64,000 nt of DNA, from positions 4,278,001 through 4,342,000 of the forward strand of contig OZ245715.1 of NCBI GenBank assembly GCA_965226965.1, in the 5' to 3' direction. The notes under the pieces are model-generated. The model was given only the letters and a program-made list of their open reading frames with translations, searched no databases and had not been told where the DNA came from. This document shows, one piece after another, positions 1 through 9,715 of this stretch. The position numbers were made by a program, and so were the translations under genes. Origin of the DNA: Endoryza foliicola (GTDB lineage Bacteria; Bacteroidota; Bacteroidia; Chitinophagales; Chitinophagaceae). Numbering within the stretch: position 1 is the stretch's first letter; each line of letters starts with the position of its first letter.

Positions 1-408
1 GTAATGAGCTGCTGTTAGCATTACTCCATCACTGGATGTCCAGCTGAAAATTTGCTTTTTTGTTGGTATGCCGTCTAATTTAGTGGTATACTTTAATGTA
101 GCCGTAGACCCCTTTAAATTGGCCAATAGTTGCTCAACAATTGCCTTCTCTATTGATTCAATAGTAACATTGGCATCAACGGAAGCTACTTCTATTACAA
201 TACGTTCTTGAAATTTATCTTGATCATTGTCTTTTGGTGCAACAAACATCGTTGTTTGAGGACGTTGCTTACTTACGAAATATGTTTTAGGAAACTTGAT
301 AGAATAAATTCCGAAAGTATCAGTAAAACTTGACAACTCAGGTTTTGATTGTGCTGAACCCTTTACCAGCATTCCTAAAAGGCAAAAAAAGATAAAAAGA
401 AGTCTCAT
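1..408 (-). CDS. Secreted protein of unknown function, partial (C-terminus outside window)
   Basis: Read from an ATG at 408 on the minus strand, the frame stays open for 136 codons to the window edge. It starts with a hydrophobic segment ending in GSAQS, a typical Bacteroidota signal peptide, so the product is probably exported. The mature part begins with a short beta-rich region (SFTDTFGIYSIKFPKTY) and looks like a small periplasmic domain. I do not recognise the family. The 98-bp gap to the next gene, which is divergent, would hold the promoters of both. Confidence 0.6.
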   Translation of the reverse strand, partial: MRLLFIFFCLLGMLVKGSAQSKPELSSFTDTFGIYSIKFPKTYFVSKQRPQTTMFVAPKDNDQDKFQERIVIEVASVDANVTIESIEKAIVEQLLANLKGSTATLKYTTKLDGIPTKKQIFSWTSSDGVMLTAAHY

Positions 409-506
409 ATTTTTTATTCAAATCTACCCTGCTATTTTGGCGAATAGAATACTACCCGGGGAGTATTTTCAACCCTTTCTCTTTCCAATAGTTTTGATCC
501 TAAAAA

Positions 507-1271
507 ATGAAATACTTAGTTACCTTATTCTTACTCTCATTCAGTCTTCTGAGTCATAGTCAAACAAAAAAGAACAAAAGAACCGGTGCCAGTGGCTTCT
601 ATTTCGAAGAATTCAATCAAACCGCCAAACTAAAAGAAGGTGAAACCTACTTAAAAGCTGTTTCTGATAGCTCCGGAGTGGCCAATTACTTATCGATGCC
701 TAAACAATTCGGTATGGGAATGGGATTTGTGTACTTGGTAGAATCGGTGGAATTTGAATTTGGAATGGCCATTAAGCCAAAGACCTGGGCATTGGCTAAA
801 AACGAGGTTTCCAATGGAACCACCATACTTGGGCTCACTTGGAGCGGAGTTGATTACAAAATGGGAATGAACATCTACCCTGCCAAAGCACCTTTCTTTA
901 TGGGAATGATGCTGTGCAGCAATGCTTACAATTGGAATTTAAGCGTAAAATCATCCGACCCTAACATTCAATCTAAATTTCAAAATGGCTTGGGATCAGG
1001 TAGAGTAGATTTTGGAAATACAACCGATTTCTTCGGTTCCGACAAACAGCGCATACTGATCGTTAAATTACAAGCCGGCTTTAACTTGTTCCTGTCCAAA
1101 TACGATGGGCACCATCTAAAAATCAATGCATACGCCGACTATTCATTGAACAAATACAATTTCATTAATGCCTCTGATCTCTTTTTGAACTCTTACTCCG
1201 GTCCGGGCAAATCCAAATTTAAAGGATACGGTGTTCGCGTAGCGTTGCTATTTGGTCAAAAAAACAACTAA
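507..1271 (+). CDS. Outer-membrane beta-barrel-like secreted protein, hypothetical
   Basis: The product has 254 residues. A signal peptide (about residues 1-19, ending SHSQ) is followed by alternating polar/hydrophobic strands rich in Gly, Tyr and Phe, as in small outer-membrane barrels. The stretch near residues 65-75 (GMGMGFVYLVESVEFEFGMA) is strand-like, and the C-terminus ends with a strand of alternating hydrophobic residues (VRVALLFG). No catalytic motif is visible. The sensor-kinase gene begins 21 bp downstream, so the two may be co-transcribed and this protein may be linked to that signalling system, but this is inference from position only. Confidence 0.6.
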   Translation: MKYLVTLFLLSFSLLSHSQTKKNKRTGASGFYFEEFNQTAKLKEGETYLKAVSDSSGVANYLSMPKQFGMGMGFVYLVESVEFEFGMAIKPKTWALAKNEVSNGTTILGLTWSGVDYKMGMNIYPAKAPFFMGMMLCSNAYNWNLSVKSSDPNIQSKFQNGLGSGRVDFGNTTDFFGSDKQRILIVKLQAGFNLFLSKYDGHHLKINAYADYSLNKYNFINASDLFLNSYSGPGKSKFKGYGVRVALLFGQKNN

Positions 1272-1292
1272 ATTGAATCACAAACCCGGCGA

Positions 1293-4289
1293 TTGAAGCA
1301 CCTACCTATCTACACAGTCAAACACCTACTGTTATTGATGCTATTAGTGTCAGGCTGTCCGTCCTATGCGCAGGTTGCTCCGCCTAGGTTCAAAATCTTT
1401 CAAACAAAAGATGGACTTGAATTGAACTCTGTTTATAGCATCGCACAAGGGTCGGGCGGATACATGTGGTTAGGATCGGGTATTGGAATTCAGCGTTTCA
1501 ATGGATACCGTTTTGAAAAATGGAATGATGGAGTACAACCTTCACGAGCTGCCTATGATATCTATGAAGATGCAGAACATCGCATTTGGGTATCGAACCC
1601 CGGTAGTTTGTATCGCTTTCAGCCCGGCTCAAAAACCTACGAACTATTAACTTTTCCCGCTCCTAAAAATTACTCTTATCGGTTAGAGTTTCTCAAAGAA
1701 GATCAATCCAACATCTGGTTTTATGTTCACAATATTGGCTTCAGTTGTTATGAAAAAGAATCCGGTAAATTAAAGTCTTTGATTCGTTTCGATTCTGTTT
1801 ACAAACACATTCGAAATCAAAATCAACTGCAATCGGTGGCTGTTCTGCACAATGGCAATTTCTGGACAATAAACAACAACGATGCCGAACCGCTATCTAT
1901 CAACTTCGATGGAAAAACATTGAGCGTCAAAAGCTTTCAAATAAACCACTGGGGAGAGATCAAGGGAATGATCCCTGTAAAACAAGGAGTACTGGTTCTT
2001 GGAACGAAACAAACAGCTGTTTGCAAAGAGGGGAACTTAGACAGTCCCTTACTAGTTCTTTCCAAAAATAATATACCCGGCAATCACAACCGATGGTTTA
2101 CCTATATTAGAACCAATGTAAAAGATCCGAATGCCATTCTCTTCCCGGGTAACGATGGTATTTATCAATTCAATGAAAGCACGCTTAAGCTCGACCTGTA
2201 TTTGAAATCAGATATTAGTGAGAATGTTTCACGCCAAATGGTTTTTGCATTGAGCGAAGATGCGAATGGGAACATTTGGATTGGTAAAGATGTAGGAAAC
2301 GGATTGCTTTTATTCAATCCCAATAAATCCGTATTCAAACAACTGAATGCTCCACCCGAGCGATTTTCAATAGTGTATTCCATGTGCTCAGATCCCGACG
2401 GAAACATTTACGCAGGGAATTTTGAAATGGGTATCAATCAATTCAACAAAGAGGGAAATTGGCTGCGACATTTTGAAATACCTTTTACAGAGTTGAATCA
2501 ACCCATTTCTCCTCGATCGATCCATTATGTAGGAAAAAATTGCCTTCTCATAAAATCACTGACGGGTAAACTTTTCCTTCTTCATACAAAGAGTGGTAAG
2601 GTTGACGACATCACTCCTATTCTTCCACTCTCAACGCTGCTAAATCCCGTATCTTTCGACGGAAACATAGAAGCCGTCTCTGAAAACAAATGGCTGATCA
2701 CAAAAGGGCAACATCTGATTTCTTTGGAAGAAAAAAAAGGAAAGTTCATTGCCACCATTGTGAAAGAAATCAAATCAGAATTCCCGCTTTCAATAGTACG
2801 TCATAAAGACAGTTCGATCTATGTTTCCACTATCAATAAACTTTACGTGCTTCAGGGAACCCGTTTCGATAGTATTCCTCTTCCTCGATCTTGCCACATC
2901 AAAGATCTGCACTTCGCAAAAAACGGAACCATGTGGTTGGCCACTACCAGCGGCATCGATCTTTTTGCTGGAGGAAAGTATCAAAAAACGCTTTCTACTG
3001 CAACCGGACTATTGAACGACTATGTGTATGGAATTTTAGAAGACAGTTCAGGAAGGCACTGGTTTAGTACTAATAGGGGATTGGGTTCTATTGATAACAA
3101 CAATACCATTCATTTCTATTCAGAAGAAGATGGAGTTCAGGGTGAAGAATTCGATACGCAATCCTTTTGTTACGGCGCAAATAATGAGCTGTATTTCGGC
3201 GGAGTAAAAGGTATAACAGGTTTTGATCCATCGAAGCTCTTGAACCAAAAAAGAAAGACCGCTATCATGATCACCTCGGTTACCATCAATGGACAAGACC
3301 ATCCTTTTAAACTCACTGGTAATACACTTTCTTTGGAACTCGATTATCATCAAACCAATATTGGAATCGAACTTTCGCTAACCGACTTTGCAAACACTAG
3401 CGGTAACCGCTTTGTTTACAAGATTGACAATATGGGTATTGATTGGGTCCAACTAAACCAAACGCACTTCATTCAAACATCATTGCAACCAGGGACGTAT
3501 CGCTTTATAATCAAAGGAAGTTCAGATGGCGCGAGTTGGACGCCGGAATTTATTGCAACGATTGTTATTCATCAGGCTTGGTGGAAAACCAACCTATTTA
3601 TTGGCTTCATTATACTACTTGTTATTATAGGAATAGCTTTGCTATTTCGTTTCTTCTCCAATCGAAGAATAGAGAGAAAAATGCAGGAGCTAAAAACCCT
3701 GAATGAAATTCAGAAAGAAAGAGAAAGAATTGGAAGAGACCTGCACGATAATATTGGAGCCTATACCACTTCACTCCTTGCAAATATAGACGCCATCGAG
3801 AAAAAATTGCCCGAAAAAACCAGCTTGCAACCACTCAAAGAAGATGCTCAGGAAATTCTTAGAACAGTACGAGAAACTATCTGGATACTTAAAAATGAAT
3901 CAAGACCACTCGAAGATTTTATTGATAGTTACAAAATGTATGTCAATAAAATGATCCAACACCTTCCCTTCATTATGTTTGAGTGCACAGAGAATGTAGA
4001 AGGCAGTATGGATCTAAGTCCCGTTCAATGTTTGCATTTAAACAGAATTTTACAAGAACTGGTGCAAAACACGTTGAAGCATTCCAATGCAACCGCCATT
4101 TACACTTCATTTCATTTGAAAGAACACTTCTCTTTTACCTATTATGACAACGGAATTACCTACAATCTCGAACAAGTAACAAAAGGCGATGGCTTGAATA
4201 ACATTGAATATCGAGCGAATGAAATTAATTTTTCTATACAAACTGAAGAAGCCGACGGTCATCTTATCTGGACATTTAAACAACTGTAA
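1293..4289 (+). CDS. Hybrid-type sensor histidine kinase with Reg_prop beta-propeller sensor domain
   Basis: The product has 998 residues. An N-terminal signal sequence (with a possible lipobox LVSGC, residues 18-22) leads into a large periplasmic sensor built of Reg_prop-like propeller blades with motifs such as YMWLGSGIGI, NIWIGKDVGNG and TMWLATTSGIDLF. A Y_Y_Y-type domain follows at about 690-755. One membrane helix lies near 768-790. The cytoplasmic part is a HisKA_3 kinase with phosphoacceptor H818 in RDLHDNIGA and an HATPase N-box (ELVQNTLKHSN). This is the classic one-membrane-pass sensor of Bacteroidota. The start is a TTG at 1293; an in-frame ATG at codon 16 is possible but would shorten the signal peptide. 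The response regulator follows 2 bp later, so the pair is one operon. The ligand cannot be deduced. Confidence 0.9.
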   Translation: MKHLPIYTVKHLLLLMLLVSGCPSYAQVAPPRFKIFQTKDGLELNSVYSIAQGSGGYMWLGSGIGIQRFNGYRFEKWNDGVQPSRAAYDIYEDAEHRIWVSNPGSLYRFQPGSKTYELLTFPAPKNYSYRLEFLKEDQSNIWFYVHNIGFSCYEKESGKLKSLIRFDSVYKHIRNQNQLQSVAVLHNGNFWTINNNDAEPLSINFDGKTLSVKSFQINHWGEIKGMIPVKQGVLVLGTKQTAVCKEGNLDSPLLVLSKNNIPGNHNRWFTYIRTNVKDPNAILFPGNDGIYQFNESTLKLDLYLKSDISENVSRQMVFALSEDANGNIWIGKDVGNGLLLFNPNKSVFKQLNAPPERFSIVYSMCSDPDGNIYAGNFEMGINQFNKEGNWLRHFEIPFTELNQPISPRSIHYVGKNCLLIKSLTGKLFLLHTKSGKVDDITPILPLSTLLNPVSFDGNIEAVSENKWLITKGQHLISLEEKKGKFIATIVKEIKSEFPLSIVRHKDSSIYVSTINKLYVLQGTRFDSIPLPRSCHIKDLHFAKNGTMWLATTSGIDLFAGGKYQKTLSTATGLLNDYVYGILEDSSGRHWFSTNRGLGSIDNNNTIHFYSEEDGVQGEEFDTQSFCYGANNELYFGGVKGITGFDPSKLLNQKRKTAIMITSVTINGQDHPFKLTGNTLSLELDYHQTNIGIELSLTDFANTSGNRFVYKIDNMGIDWVQLNQTHFIQTSLQPGTYRFIIKGSSDGASWTPEFIATIVIHQAWWKTNLFIGFIILLVIIGIALLFRFFSNRRIERKMQELKTLNEIQKERERIGRDLHDNIGAYTTSLLANIDAIEKKLPEKTSLQPLKEDAQEILRTVRETIWILKNESRPLEDFIDSYKMYVNKMIQHLPFIMFECTENVEGSMDLSPVQCLHLNRILQELVQNTLKHSNATAIYTSFHLKEHFSFTYYDNGITYNLEQVTKGDGLNNIEYRANEINFSIQTEEADGHLIWTFKQL

Positions 4290-4291
4290 GC

Positions 4292-4957
4292 ATGTTAATT
4301 AAAATAGCAATTGTAGACGATAAACAAATCAACCGAACAACCACTAAAAACAAGCTGGTTCAGGATGCAGACATCTCAATTGTATTGGAAGCAAAAAACG
4401 GAATCGACTTTCTTCAAAAATTAAAAGAGCAGCCTCTAGATCAATTTCCAGACCTTGCTTTGATGGACTTGGAAATGCCTGAAATGAATGGCATTGAAAC
4501 CATTCGTCAGGCCGGCGGCATCTATCCTCAATTAAAGTTCATTGTACTTACCATTTTCGAAGATAGTGAGAAAATATTCGAAGCAATTAAGGCGGGTGCA
4601 GGTGGCTATTTATTAAAAGAGGATACTGCACTCAATCTAAAAGATGCAATTGTTCATGTAATTGAATTCAATGGCATTCCAATGAGTCCTGCCATTGCAC
4701 GAAAAGCAATGGCATTATTGAAAGAGAGTCCTGTTAAAACAGATACTAAAGAATCCGACACTTCGAATTTAACAGAAAGAGAAATGGAGATACTAAAAGA
4801 AATGGTAACCGGAAAAAACTACAAAGCCATTGGAGAGAAACTGTTTATTTCACCCTTAACTGTAAAGAAACACGTGTCTCATATTTACGAGAAATTACAC
4901 GTGCGAAACCGTTCACAAATTATCAATCTTGCTTACAAGAAAAAATGGATCAATTAG
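4292..4957 (+). CDS. NarL/FixJ-family response regulator
   Basis: The product has 221 residues. The N-terminal receiver domain carries the acidic pair D9/D10 (IVDDKQ), the phosphoacceptor D59 in LALMDLEMPEMNG, and the conserved switch and Lys positions (VLTIFED, GGYLLKED). The C-terminal LuxR-type helix-turn-helix spans about 153-215 (LTEREMEILKEM, SPLTVKKHVSHIYEKL). It is the cognate partner of the HisKA_3 kinase encoded 2 bp upstream. The target promoters are unknown. Its last 8 bp overlap the convergent gene ending at 4950. Confidence 0.92.
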   Translation: MLIKIAIVDDKQINRTTTKNKLVQDADISIVLEAKNGIDFLQKLKEQPLDQFPDLALMDLEMPEMNGIETIRQAGGIYPQLKFIVLTIFEDSEKIFEAIKAGAGGYLLKEDTALNLKDAIVHVIEFNGIPMSPAIARKAMALLKESPVKTDTKESDTSNLTEREMEILKEMVTGKNYKAIGEKLFISPLTVKKHVSHIYEKLHVRNRSQIINLAYKKKWIN

Positions 4958-5399
4958 CTTCTTGCTTTTCTTTGATGATAAAGCAAAGTTTTTCGGTGGG
5001 CGATTCAGTAGGAACACCATAAAGTTTCAGCACACCATTTTTCGCCACCAAATTAAAGATCATTTCTGAATCACGGGTTTGTCCGTCGGGAGTAATAAGT
5101 ACGGCCTTTGTTTTCCAATCAATGGTTCCATCTGTATAATCACTGTTCATTTTACAAACCGTTTCTGTGTGAACACCACTAACATCGATATCATCTCCCT
5201 CATCAGTATGGAGAATTACATGAATACTGTCTTTTGAAATGGTAATTTTTGCTGTTAATGGAACGGACTCGCCATCGGAACCATCTGCGTTCACAGAAAT
5301 TACTTTATCCACCACTAATTTGAACCGCTTTCCACAGTTGTTTTGTGAAAAACTATTAAAAGAAAAGAGAAGAATTGTAAACGCAAGTAAGATTCGCAT
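4950..5399 (-). CDS. Small secreted protein, hypothetical
   Basis: The frame is open from an ATG at 5495, but I place the start at the ATG at 5399. That start gives a normal signal peptide (MRILLAFTILLFSFNSFSQ) and a product of 149 residues, whereas the longer reading adds 32 residues with an unlikely second hydrophobic block. The mature protein is predicted to be beta-rich and periplasmic, with several acidic runs (DGSDGES, DEGDDID) and three cysteines. No family is recognised. It converges on the response regulator gene with an 8-bp overlap and diverges from maeB. Confidence 0.6.
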   Translation of the reverse strand: MRILLAFTILLFSFNSFSQNNCGKRFKLVVDKVISVNADGSDGESVPLTAKITISKDSIHVILHTDEGDDIDVSGVHTETVCKMNSDYTDGTIDWKTKAVLITPDGQTRDSEMIFNLVAKNGVLKLYGVPTESPTEKLCFIIKEKQEAN

Positions 5400-5543
5400 A
5401 AAAAGATAATTAGTCCTCAATATACTCCATAATATCCCGATCAGCAAGAAAAAGTGAACAGTCATTAGCTTTGCTTGGTTTTTCGTACCTTGCACTACCT
5501 TTTAGTATCTGTAGAAAAACCCATTTTGAATTAAAACCGAATT

Positions 5544-7868
5544 ATGAAGCAAGAACTGAGAAAAGAGCAGGCGCTTGAGTATCACGCAAAGGGCAGACCC
5601 GGAAAAATTGAAGTGATTCCTACTAAAGAAGCCAAAACTCAGAGAGATCTTTCACTCGCTTATTCCCCCGGCGTTGCAGAACCATGTAAAGAAATTGCTG
5701 CAAATATTGAGAATGTATATAAATACACCGCAAAGGGTAATCTGGTAGCAGTGATCAGTAACGGAACCGCTGTACTTGGTTTGGGTGATATTGGTCCGGA
5801 GGCCGGCAAACCGGTAATGGAAGGAAAAGGTGTGTTGTTCAAAATCTTCGCCGACATCGATGTGTTCGATATCGAAATCAACGAAAAAGATCCCGAGAAA
5901 TTCGTTCAAATTGTTAAAGCACTGGAACCCACTTTTGGTGGGGTGAACTTGGAAGATATTAAAGCTCCTGAATGTTTCTACATCGAAAAGAAACTGAAAG
6001 AGCAAATGAAAATTCCGGTGATGCACGATGATCAGCACGGTACCGCTATTATCAGCGCTGCTGCATTGTTGAATGCTTGCGAAATTCAGAAAAAGGATAT
6101 TTCAAAAGCGCGCTTCGTAGTAAATGGAGCAGGTGCCGCAGCTATTGCCTGTATTAAATTATATGAATCACTAGGAGCCACACACGAAAACATACTTGTA
6201 TTCGATAGTAAAGGATTGGTACATTCATCAAGAACAGATTTGGATGAATTGAAGAAAGAATTCGTTTCAAACGGACCAACCTTAACCCTTACAGAAGCAT
6301 TGGTAAATGCCGATGTATTCATTGGGTTGAGCAAGGGTAATATTTTATCGAAAGACATGGTGAAGTCAATGGCGAAAAATCCCATTGTATTTGCGATGGC
6401 CAATCCAGACCCGGAGATCAGCTTTGAAGATGCAACTGCAGCACGTGAGGACGTGATCATGGCAACAGGAAGAAGCGATTATCCCAATCAAGTAAACAAT
6501 GTATTAGGATTCCCTTTCATCTTCCGCGGTGCTTTGGATGTTCGTGCAACCCAAATTAATGAGGCCATGAAGTTGGCAGCAGTGAAATCATTGGCCGAGT
6601 TGGCGAAAACGCCGGTACCCGATATTGTAAACATTGCTTACAACGAGAAAAACATCGTTTTTGGTCCAAATTATATTATTCCGAAACCATTGGATCCTCG
6701 ATTGCTGTCTACGGTAGCACCTGCTGTTGCCAAAGCGGCCATTGAAAGCGGCGTTGCGCAAGCTGTCATCAGCAACTGGGATCAATACGCCATTGAATTG
6801 AACAAGCGTTTGGGCTTAGACAATCAGATCATGCGTATCCTTGGTAACAAAGCACGTCGTGATCCAAAACGCATCGTGTTTGCGGAAGCCGATAATCAAA
6901 AAATTCTCAAAGCAGCACAAATTGTATTTGATGAGGGCGTAGGATATCCTATTCTTTTAGGTAAAGAATCAAGAATCAGAGCCATTGCCGATGAGAACAA
7001 TATCGATATTGAAGGCTTTCCTATTATCGACCCACAAAGTGAGGAACAAGACGAAAAGCGTAAAATTTACGCCGATCTATTCTTCCAAAAAAGGCACCGT
7101 AAGGGCGTAAATGCATATGAAAGTTTAAAGATCATGCGCGATCGCAACCACTTCGGATCCATGATGGTAGAAACCGGAGAGGCAGATGCAATGATTTCCG
7201 GACTCACCAGAAATTATGCCGATACCATTCGACCTGCCATCCAAATTATTGGAACAGAAGACGGGGTTAAGAAAATCGCCGGCATGTATATGTTGCTCAC
7301 CAAACGTGGACCCATTTTCATGGCCGATACCACGGTGAACTTCAACCCTACAGCAGAAGAATTAGCCGATATTACCTTAATGGTAGCCCGTGAAGTAAGA
7401 AACTTCAATTTGGTACCCAGAATCGCCATGTTGAGTTATTCGAACTTCGGAAGCAGCGATTCTCCTGAAGCAAAAATTGTAGCCAAAGCCACTGAAATTG
7501 TAAAACAACGCAACCCATCCTTGATTGTTGATGGTGAAATGCAAGTAAGCATGGCTTTCAATAAAGACTTGTTGAAAGAAAACTATCCATTCACTGAATT
7601 GGCAGACAAAGATGTGAACACCCTTATCTTCCCGAATTTGGCGGCCGGTAACGTTGCTTACAACTTGCTCAAAGAATTGGGTGATGCGGATGCTATCGGG
7701 CCGATCCTATTAGGATTGAAGAAGCCCGTTCACGTATTACAACTAGGTAGTTCTGTAAGAAGTATCTTCAATATGTGTGTGGTAGCAGCCGTTGATGCTC
7801 AGTTCAAGTCTAAAACGAACACCGCCGACATTGTGAAAAATTCACCTTGGTGGAAAAGAGAGAAATAG
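5544..7868 (+). CDS. maeB: NADP-dependent malic enzyme, MaeB type (malic enzyme fused to phosphotransacetylase-like domain)
   Basis: The product has 774 residues, the normal length for MaeB. It converts malate to pyruvate and CO2 while reducing NADP, feeding gluconeogenesis and NADPH supply. The malic enzyme half (about 1-425) shows SPGVAEPCKEI near residue 40, the metal/substrate segment MHDDQHGTA near 160, and the nucleotide fold VNGAGAAAIAC near 195. The C-terminal half (about 435-774) is the phosphotransacetylase-like domain, usually regulatory (acetyl-CoA binding) rather than catalytic, with motifs such as SYSNFGSSDSPEA and VDGEMQ. It appears monocistronic and ends shortly before a strong terminator at 7951. 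Confidence 0.95.
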   Translation: MKQELRKEQALEYHAKGRPGKIEVIPTKEAKTQRDLSLAYSPGVAEPCKEIAANIENVYKYTAKGNLVAVISNGTAVLGLGDIGPEAGKPVMEGKGVLFKIFADIDVFDIEINEKDPEKFVQIVKALEPTFGGVNLEDIKAPECFYIEKKLKEQMKIPVMHDDQHGTAIISAAALLNACEIQKKDISKARFVVNGAGAAAIACIKLYESLGATHENILVFDSKGLVHSSRTDLDELKKEFVSNGPTLTLTEALVNADVFIGLSKGNILSKDMVKSMAKNPIVFAMANPDPEISFEDATAAREDVIMATGRSDYPNQVNNVLGFPFIFRGALDVRATQINEAMKLAAVKSLAELAKTPVPDIVNIAYNEKNIVFGPNYIIPKPLDPRLLSTVAPAVAKAAIESGVAQAVISNWDQYAIELNKRLGLDNQIMRILGNKARRDPKRIVFAEADNQKILKAAQIVFDEGVGYPILLGKESRIRAIADENNIDIEGFPIIDPQSEEQDEKRKIYADLFFQKRHRKGVNAYESLKIMRDRNHFGSMMVETGEADAMISGLTRNYADTIRPAIQIIGTEDGVKKIAGMYMLLTKRGPIFMADTTVNFNPTAEELADITLMVAREVRNFNLVPRIAMLSYSNFGSSDSPEAKIVAKATEIVKQRNPSLIVDGEMQVSMAFNKDLLKENYPFTELADKDVNTLIFPNLAAGNVAYNLLKELGDADAIGPILLGLKKPVHVLQLGSSVRSIFNMCVVAAVDAQFKSKTNTADIVKNSPWWKREK

Positions 7869-7940
7869 GTGAATAGGTGTTAGGTTTTAGGCCTTAGGCT
7901 TTGGGCTTTAGGTGTTAGGCCTTGGGCTTTAGGCTTTAGA
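7869..7940. repeat. Degenerate TTAGGC/TTTAGG tandem repeat
   Basis: Immediately after the maeB stop codon the sequence becomes a run of imperfect units such as TTAGGCTTT, TTAGGCC and TTGGGCTTTAGG. The same kind of run occurs at 13307-13350 and 62703-62735. It carries no open reading frame that looks real. Confidence 0.75.
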
Positions 7941-7950
7941 AAATAGTGAG

Positions 7951-7979
7951 AACCGCTTCGCAATGCGAAGCGGTTTTTT
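7951..7979 (+). terminator. Rho-independent terminator after maeB
   Basis: A near-perfect hairpin, AACCGCTTCGC paired with GCGAAGCGGTT around a 3-nt loop, is followed by a run of six T. It lies 83 bp after the maeB stop, on the far side of the short tandem repeat. Confidence 0.9.
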
Positions 7980-8081
7980 ATTGAAGATCTTTTTATTATA
8001 GGCATTCATTCTGTGCTTCAATAAAAGCTTGCCTATTTCACCAAACTTTAACCTTCGCTTTTTGGTGGCCGGTGAGTATTG

Positions 8082-8113
8082 TTGAAAGAATCCGTTTGGA
8101 TTTAGTAATTTCA
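8082..8113 (+). promoter_or_regulatory. Possible Bacteroidota-type promoter of mlaE
   Basis: A TTG at 8082-8084 and TAATTTCA at 8106-8113 are separated by 21 bp. This resembles the TTG/TAnnTTTG pattern of the primary sigma factor of Bacteroidota, with a weaker last part of the -7 box. It precedes the mlaE start by 35 bp. Confidence 0.4.
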
Positions 8114-8148
8114 CACTTTAAATCAATTTGGCCACTAACTACGGGTAG

Positions 8149-8898
8149 ATGACTTTATTTACAGAATTTGGACGTTATTTATTGATGATCAAAGGAATGT
8201 TTTCCAAACCGGAAAACTTCAAGATGTATTGGAAAGAATTGATGCATCAATGTTCTGAAATTGGTTTAGGCTCTTTGGGCATTGTAGTCATCATTTCAGT
8301 GTTTATGGGCGCCGTTTCGGCCCTTCAAACTGCTTACCAATTGGTGAGCGATTTCGTCCCAAAATCAACCATCGCAACCATCGTTCGTGATACGGTAATT
8401 CTTGAATTTGCGCCTACGTTGGTATGTATTGTTCTTGCAGGAGTAGTAGGCAGTAAAATAGCAAGCGAATTAGGAAACATGCGGGTAACCGAGCAAATTG
8501 ATGCCCTTGAAATTATGGGAATCAATACCAAATCTTATTTGGTGCTGCCAAAAATCATGGCTTCTATGATCATGATTCCATTGTTGGTAGTGATATCAAT
8601 GGGATTAGGAATTTATGGTGGTAGAATGGCGGTAGTACTTTCCGATGTAATGAGCAGCAATGAATTTGAAAAAGGCGTGCTCGAGAATTTCATGGGATAT
8701 AACGTGTTTTTCGCACTTGTGAAGGGCTATACTTTTGCCTTTATCATTTCCAGTATTCCGGCCTATTATGGCTATTATGTTCAAGGTGGTGCGCTTGAAA
8801 TTGGAAGGGCCAGTACAAAAGCGGTGGTAGTGAGTTGTGTGGCAGTACTGTTTGCCGACTATATATTAGCTGCCCTTATGTTAAGCAATATAAAATAA
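8149..8898 (+). CDS. mlaE: MlaE/YrbE-family ABC transporter permease
   Basis: The product has 249 residues, the usual size of the family. It is the inner-membrane permease of a lipid-trafficking ABC system that moves phospholipids between inner and outer membrane. It shows the conserved glycine-rich membrane segments (GVVGSKIASELGNMRVTEQIDALEIMGI at about 97-124 is the family signature loop) and about five or six hydrophobic helices. The ATPase gene follows with a gap of 1 bp, so the pair is an operon. The MCE substrate-binding partner is not in this window. Confidence 0.92.
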   Translation: MTLFTEFGRYLLMIKGMFSKPENFKMYWKELMHQCSEIGLGSLGIVVIISVFMGAVSALQTAYQLVSDFVPKSTIATIVRDTVILEFAPTLVCIVLAGVVGSKIASELGNMRVTEQIDALEIMGINTKSYLVLPKIMASMIMIPLLVVISMGLGIYGGRMAVVLSDVMSSNEFEKGVLENFMGYNVFFALVKGYTFAFIISSIPAYYGYYVQGGALEIGRASTKAVVVSCVAVLFADYILAALMLSNIK

Positions 8899-8899
8899 G

Positions 8900-9715
8900 A
8901 TGATTGAACTGAAACATATCAAGAAAGGATTCGGAGACCGTGTGGTGTTGAATGATGTGAATGCTGTTATGGAAACCGGCAAGTGCAACTTGATTATCGG
9001 TGCCAGCGGCAGCGGTAAAACCGTGCTCATGAAATGCATGGTAGGGCTGCTCCAACCCGATGACGGTGAAATTTGCTACAATGGCAACGAGTTTTTGAAT
9101 ATGCAAGCAGACGACAAAAAAGAGATCCGCAAACAAATCGGAATGCTTTTCCAAGGATCGGCACTCTTTGATAGTTTAACAGTAGAAGAAAATATCATGT
9201 TCCCTTTGAACATGTTTACAAAAGATACGACCACTCAAAAACTGAAACGTGTAAACGAAGTATTGGATCGCGTAAATCTAAAAGATGCCAATAAGAAATT
9301 CCCTGCTGAATTGAGTGGTGGAATGAAAAAACGCGTAGGCATTGCTCGAGCCATTGTTCTGAATCCAAAATTCTTGTTTTGTGATGAACCTAACTCAGGT
9401 CTCGATCCGCAAACTTCTTTGGTGATCGATAAACTAATCAAAGAAATTACGATGGAATACAATATTACTACCATCGTAAATACGCACGACATGAACAGTG
9501 TGATGGAAATTGGCGATCACATCATTTACATGTATCAAGGCTACAAAGAATGGGAAGGAACCAATAAAGAAATTATCTTCAGCAAAAATGAACTACTCAA
9601 TAAATTCATCTTCGCCTCCGACTTCCTTCAAGATGCCAAAGACATGCGCATGCTCGAACAATCTGGGAAAATTGATAATAACAGAGATATGGACAAGTTA
9701 ATTAGTAATGAATAA
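8900..9715 (+). CDS. mlaF: MlaF-type ABC transporter ATP-binding protein
   Basis: The product has 271 residues. It energises the MlaE permease encoded directly upstream. Visible motifs are Walker A (GASGSGKTV, near residues 34-42), a Q-loop (MLFQGSALFDSL), the ABC signature LSGGMKKRVGIARA and Walker B with the catalytic Glu (FLFCDEPNSGLD), followed by the H-loop (NTHDMNS). SGGMKKR in place of SGGQ is typical of Mla/Mkl ATPases. The C-terminal tail of about 30 residues after the ATPase domain is charged and ends at the beginning of an AT-rich intergenic repeat. Confidence 0.93.
   Translation: MIELKHIKKGFGDRVVLNDVNAVMETGKCNLIIGASGSGKTVLMKCMVGLLQPDDGEICYNGNEFLNMQADDKKEIRKQIGMLFQGSALFDSLTVEENIMFPLNMFTKDTTTQKLKRVNEVLDRVNLKDANKKFPAELSGGMKKRVGIARAIVLNPKFLFCDEPNSGLDPQTSLVIDKLIKEITMEYNITTIVNTHDMNSVMEIGDHIIYMYQGYKEWEGTNKEIIFSKNELLNKFIFASDFLQDAKDMRMLEQSGKIDNNRDMDKLISNE

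Noticed and set aside
5400..5495. Extended start for the small secreted protein
   Set aside because: The shorter form starts with a normal signal peptide, while the longer one places it internally after another hydrophobic block.
7879..7939. Telomere-like repeat
   Set aside because: The TTAGGC/TTTAGG units are irregular and internal to a bacterial chromosome, and similar blocks occur in other intergenic regions.
7929..8114. 61-codon minus-strand frame after maeB
   Set aside because: It lies over the maeB terminator and the mlaE promoter region and has no ribosome binding or conservation signal.
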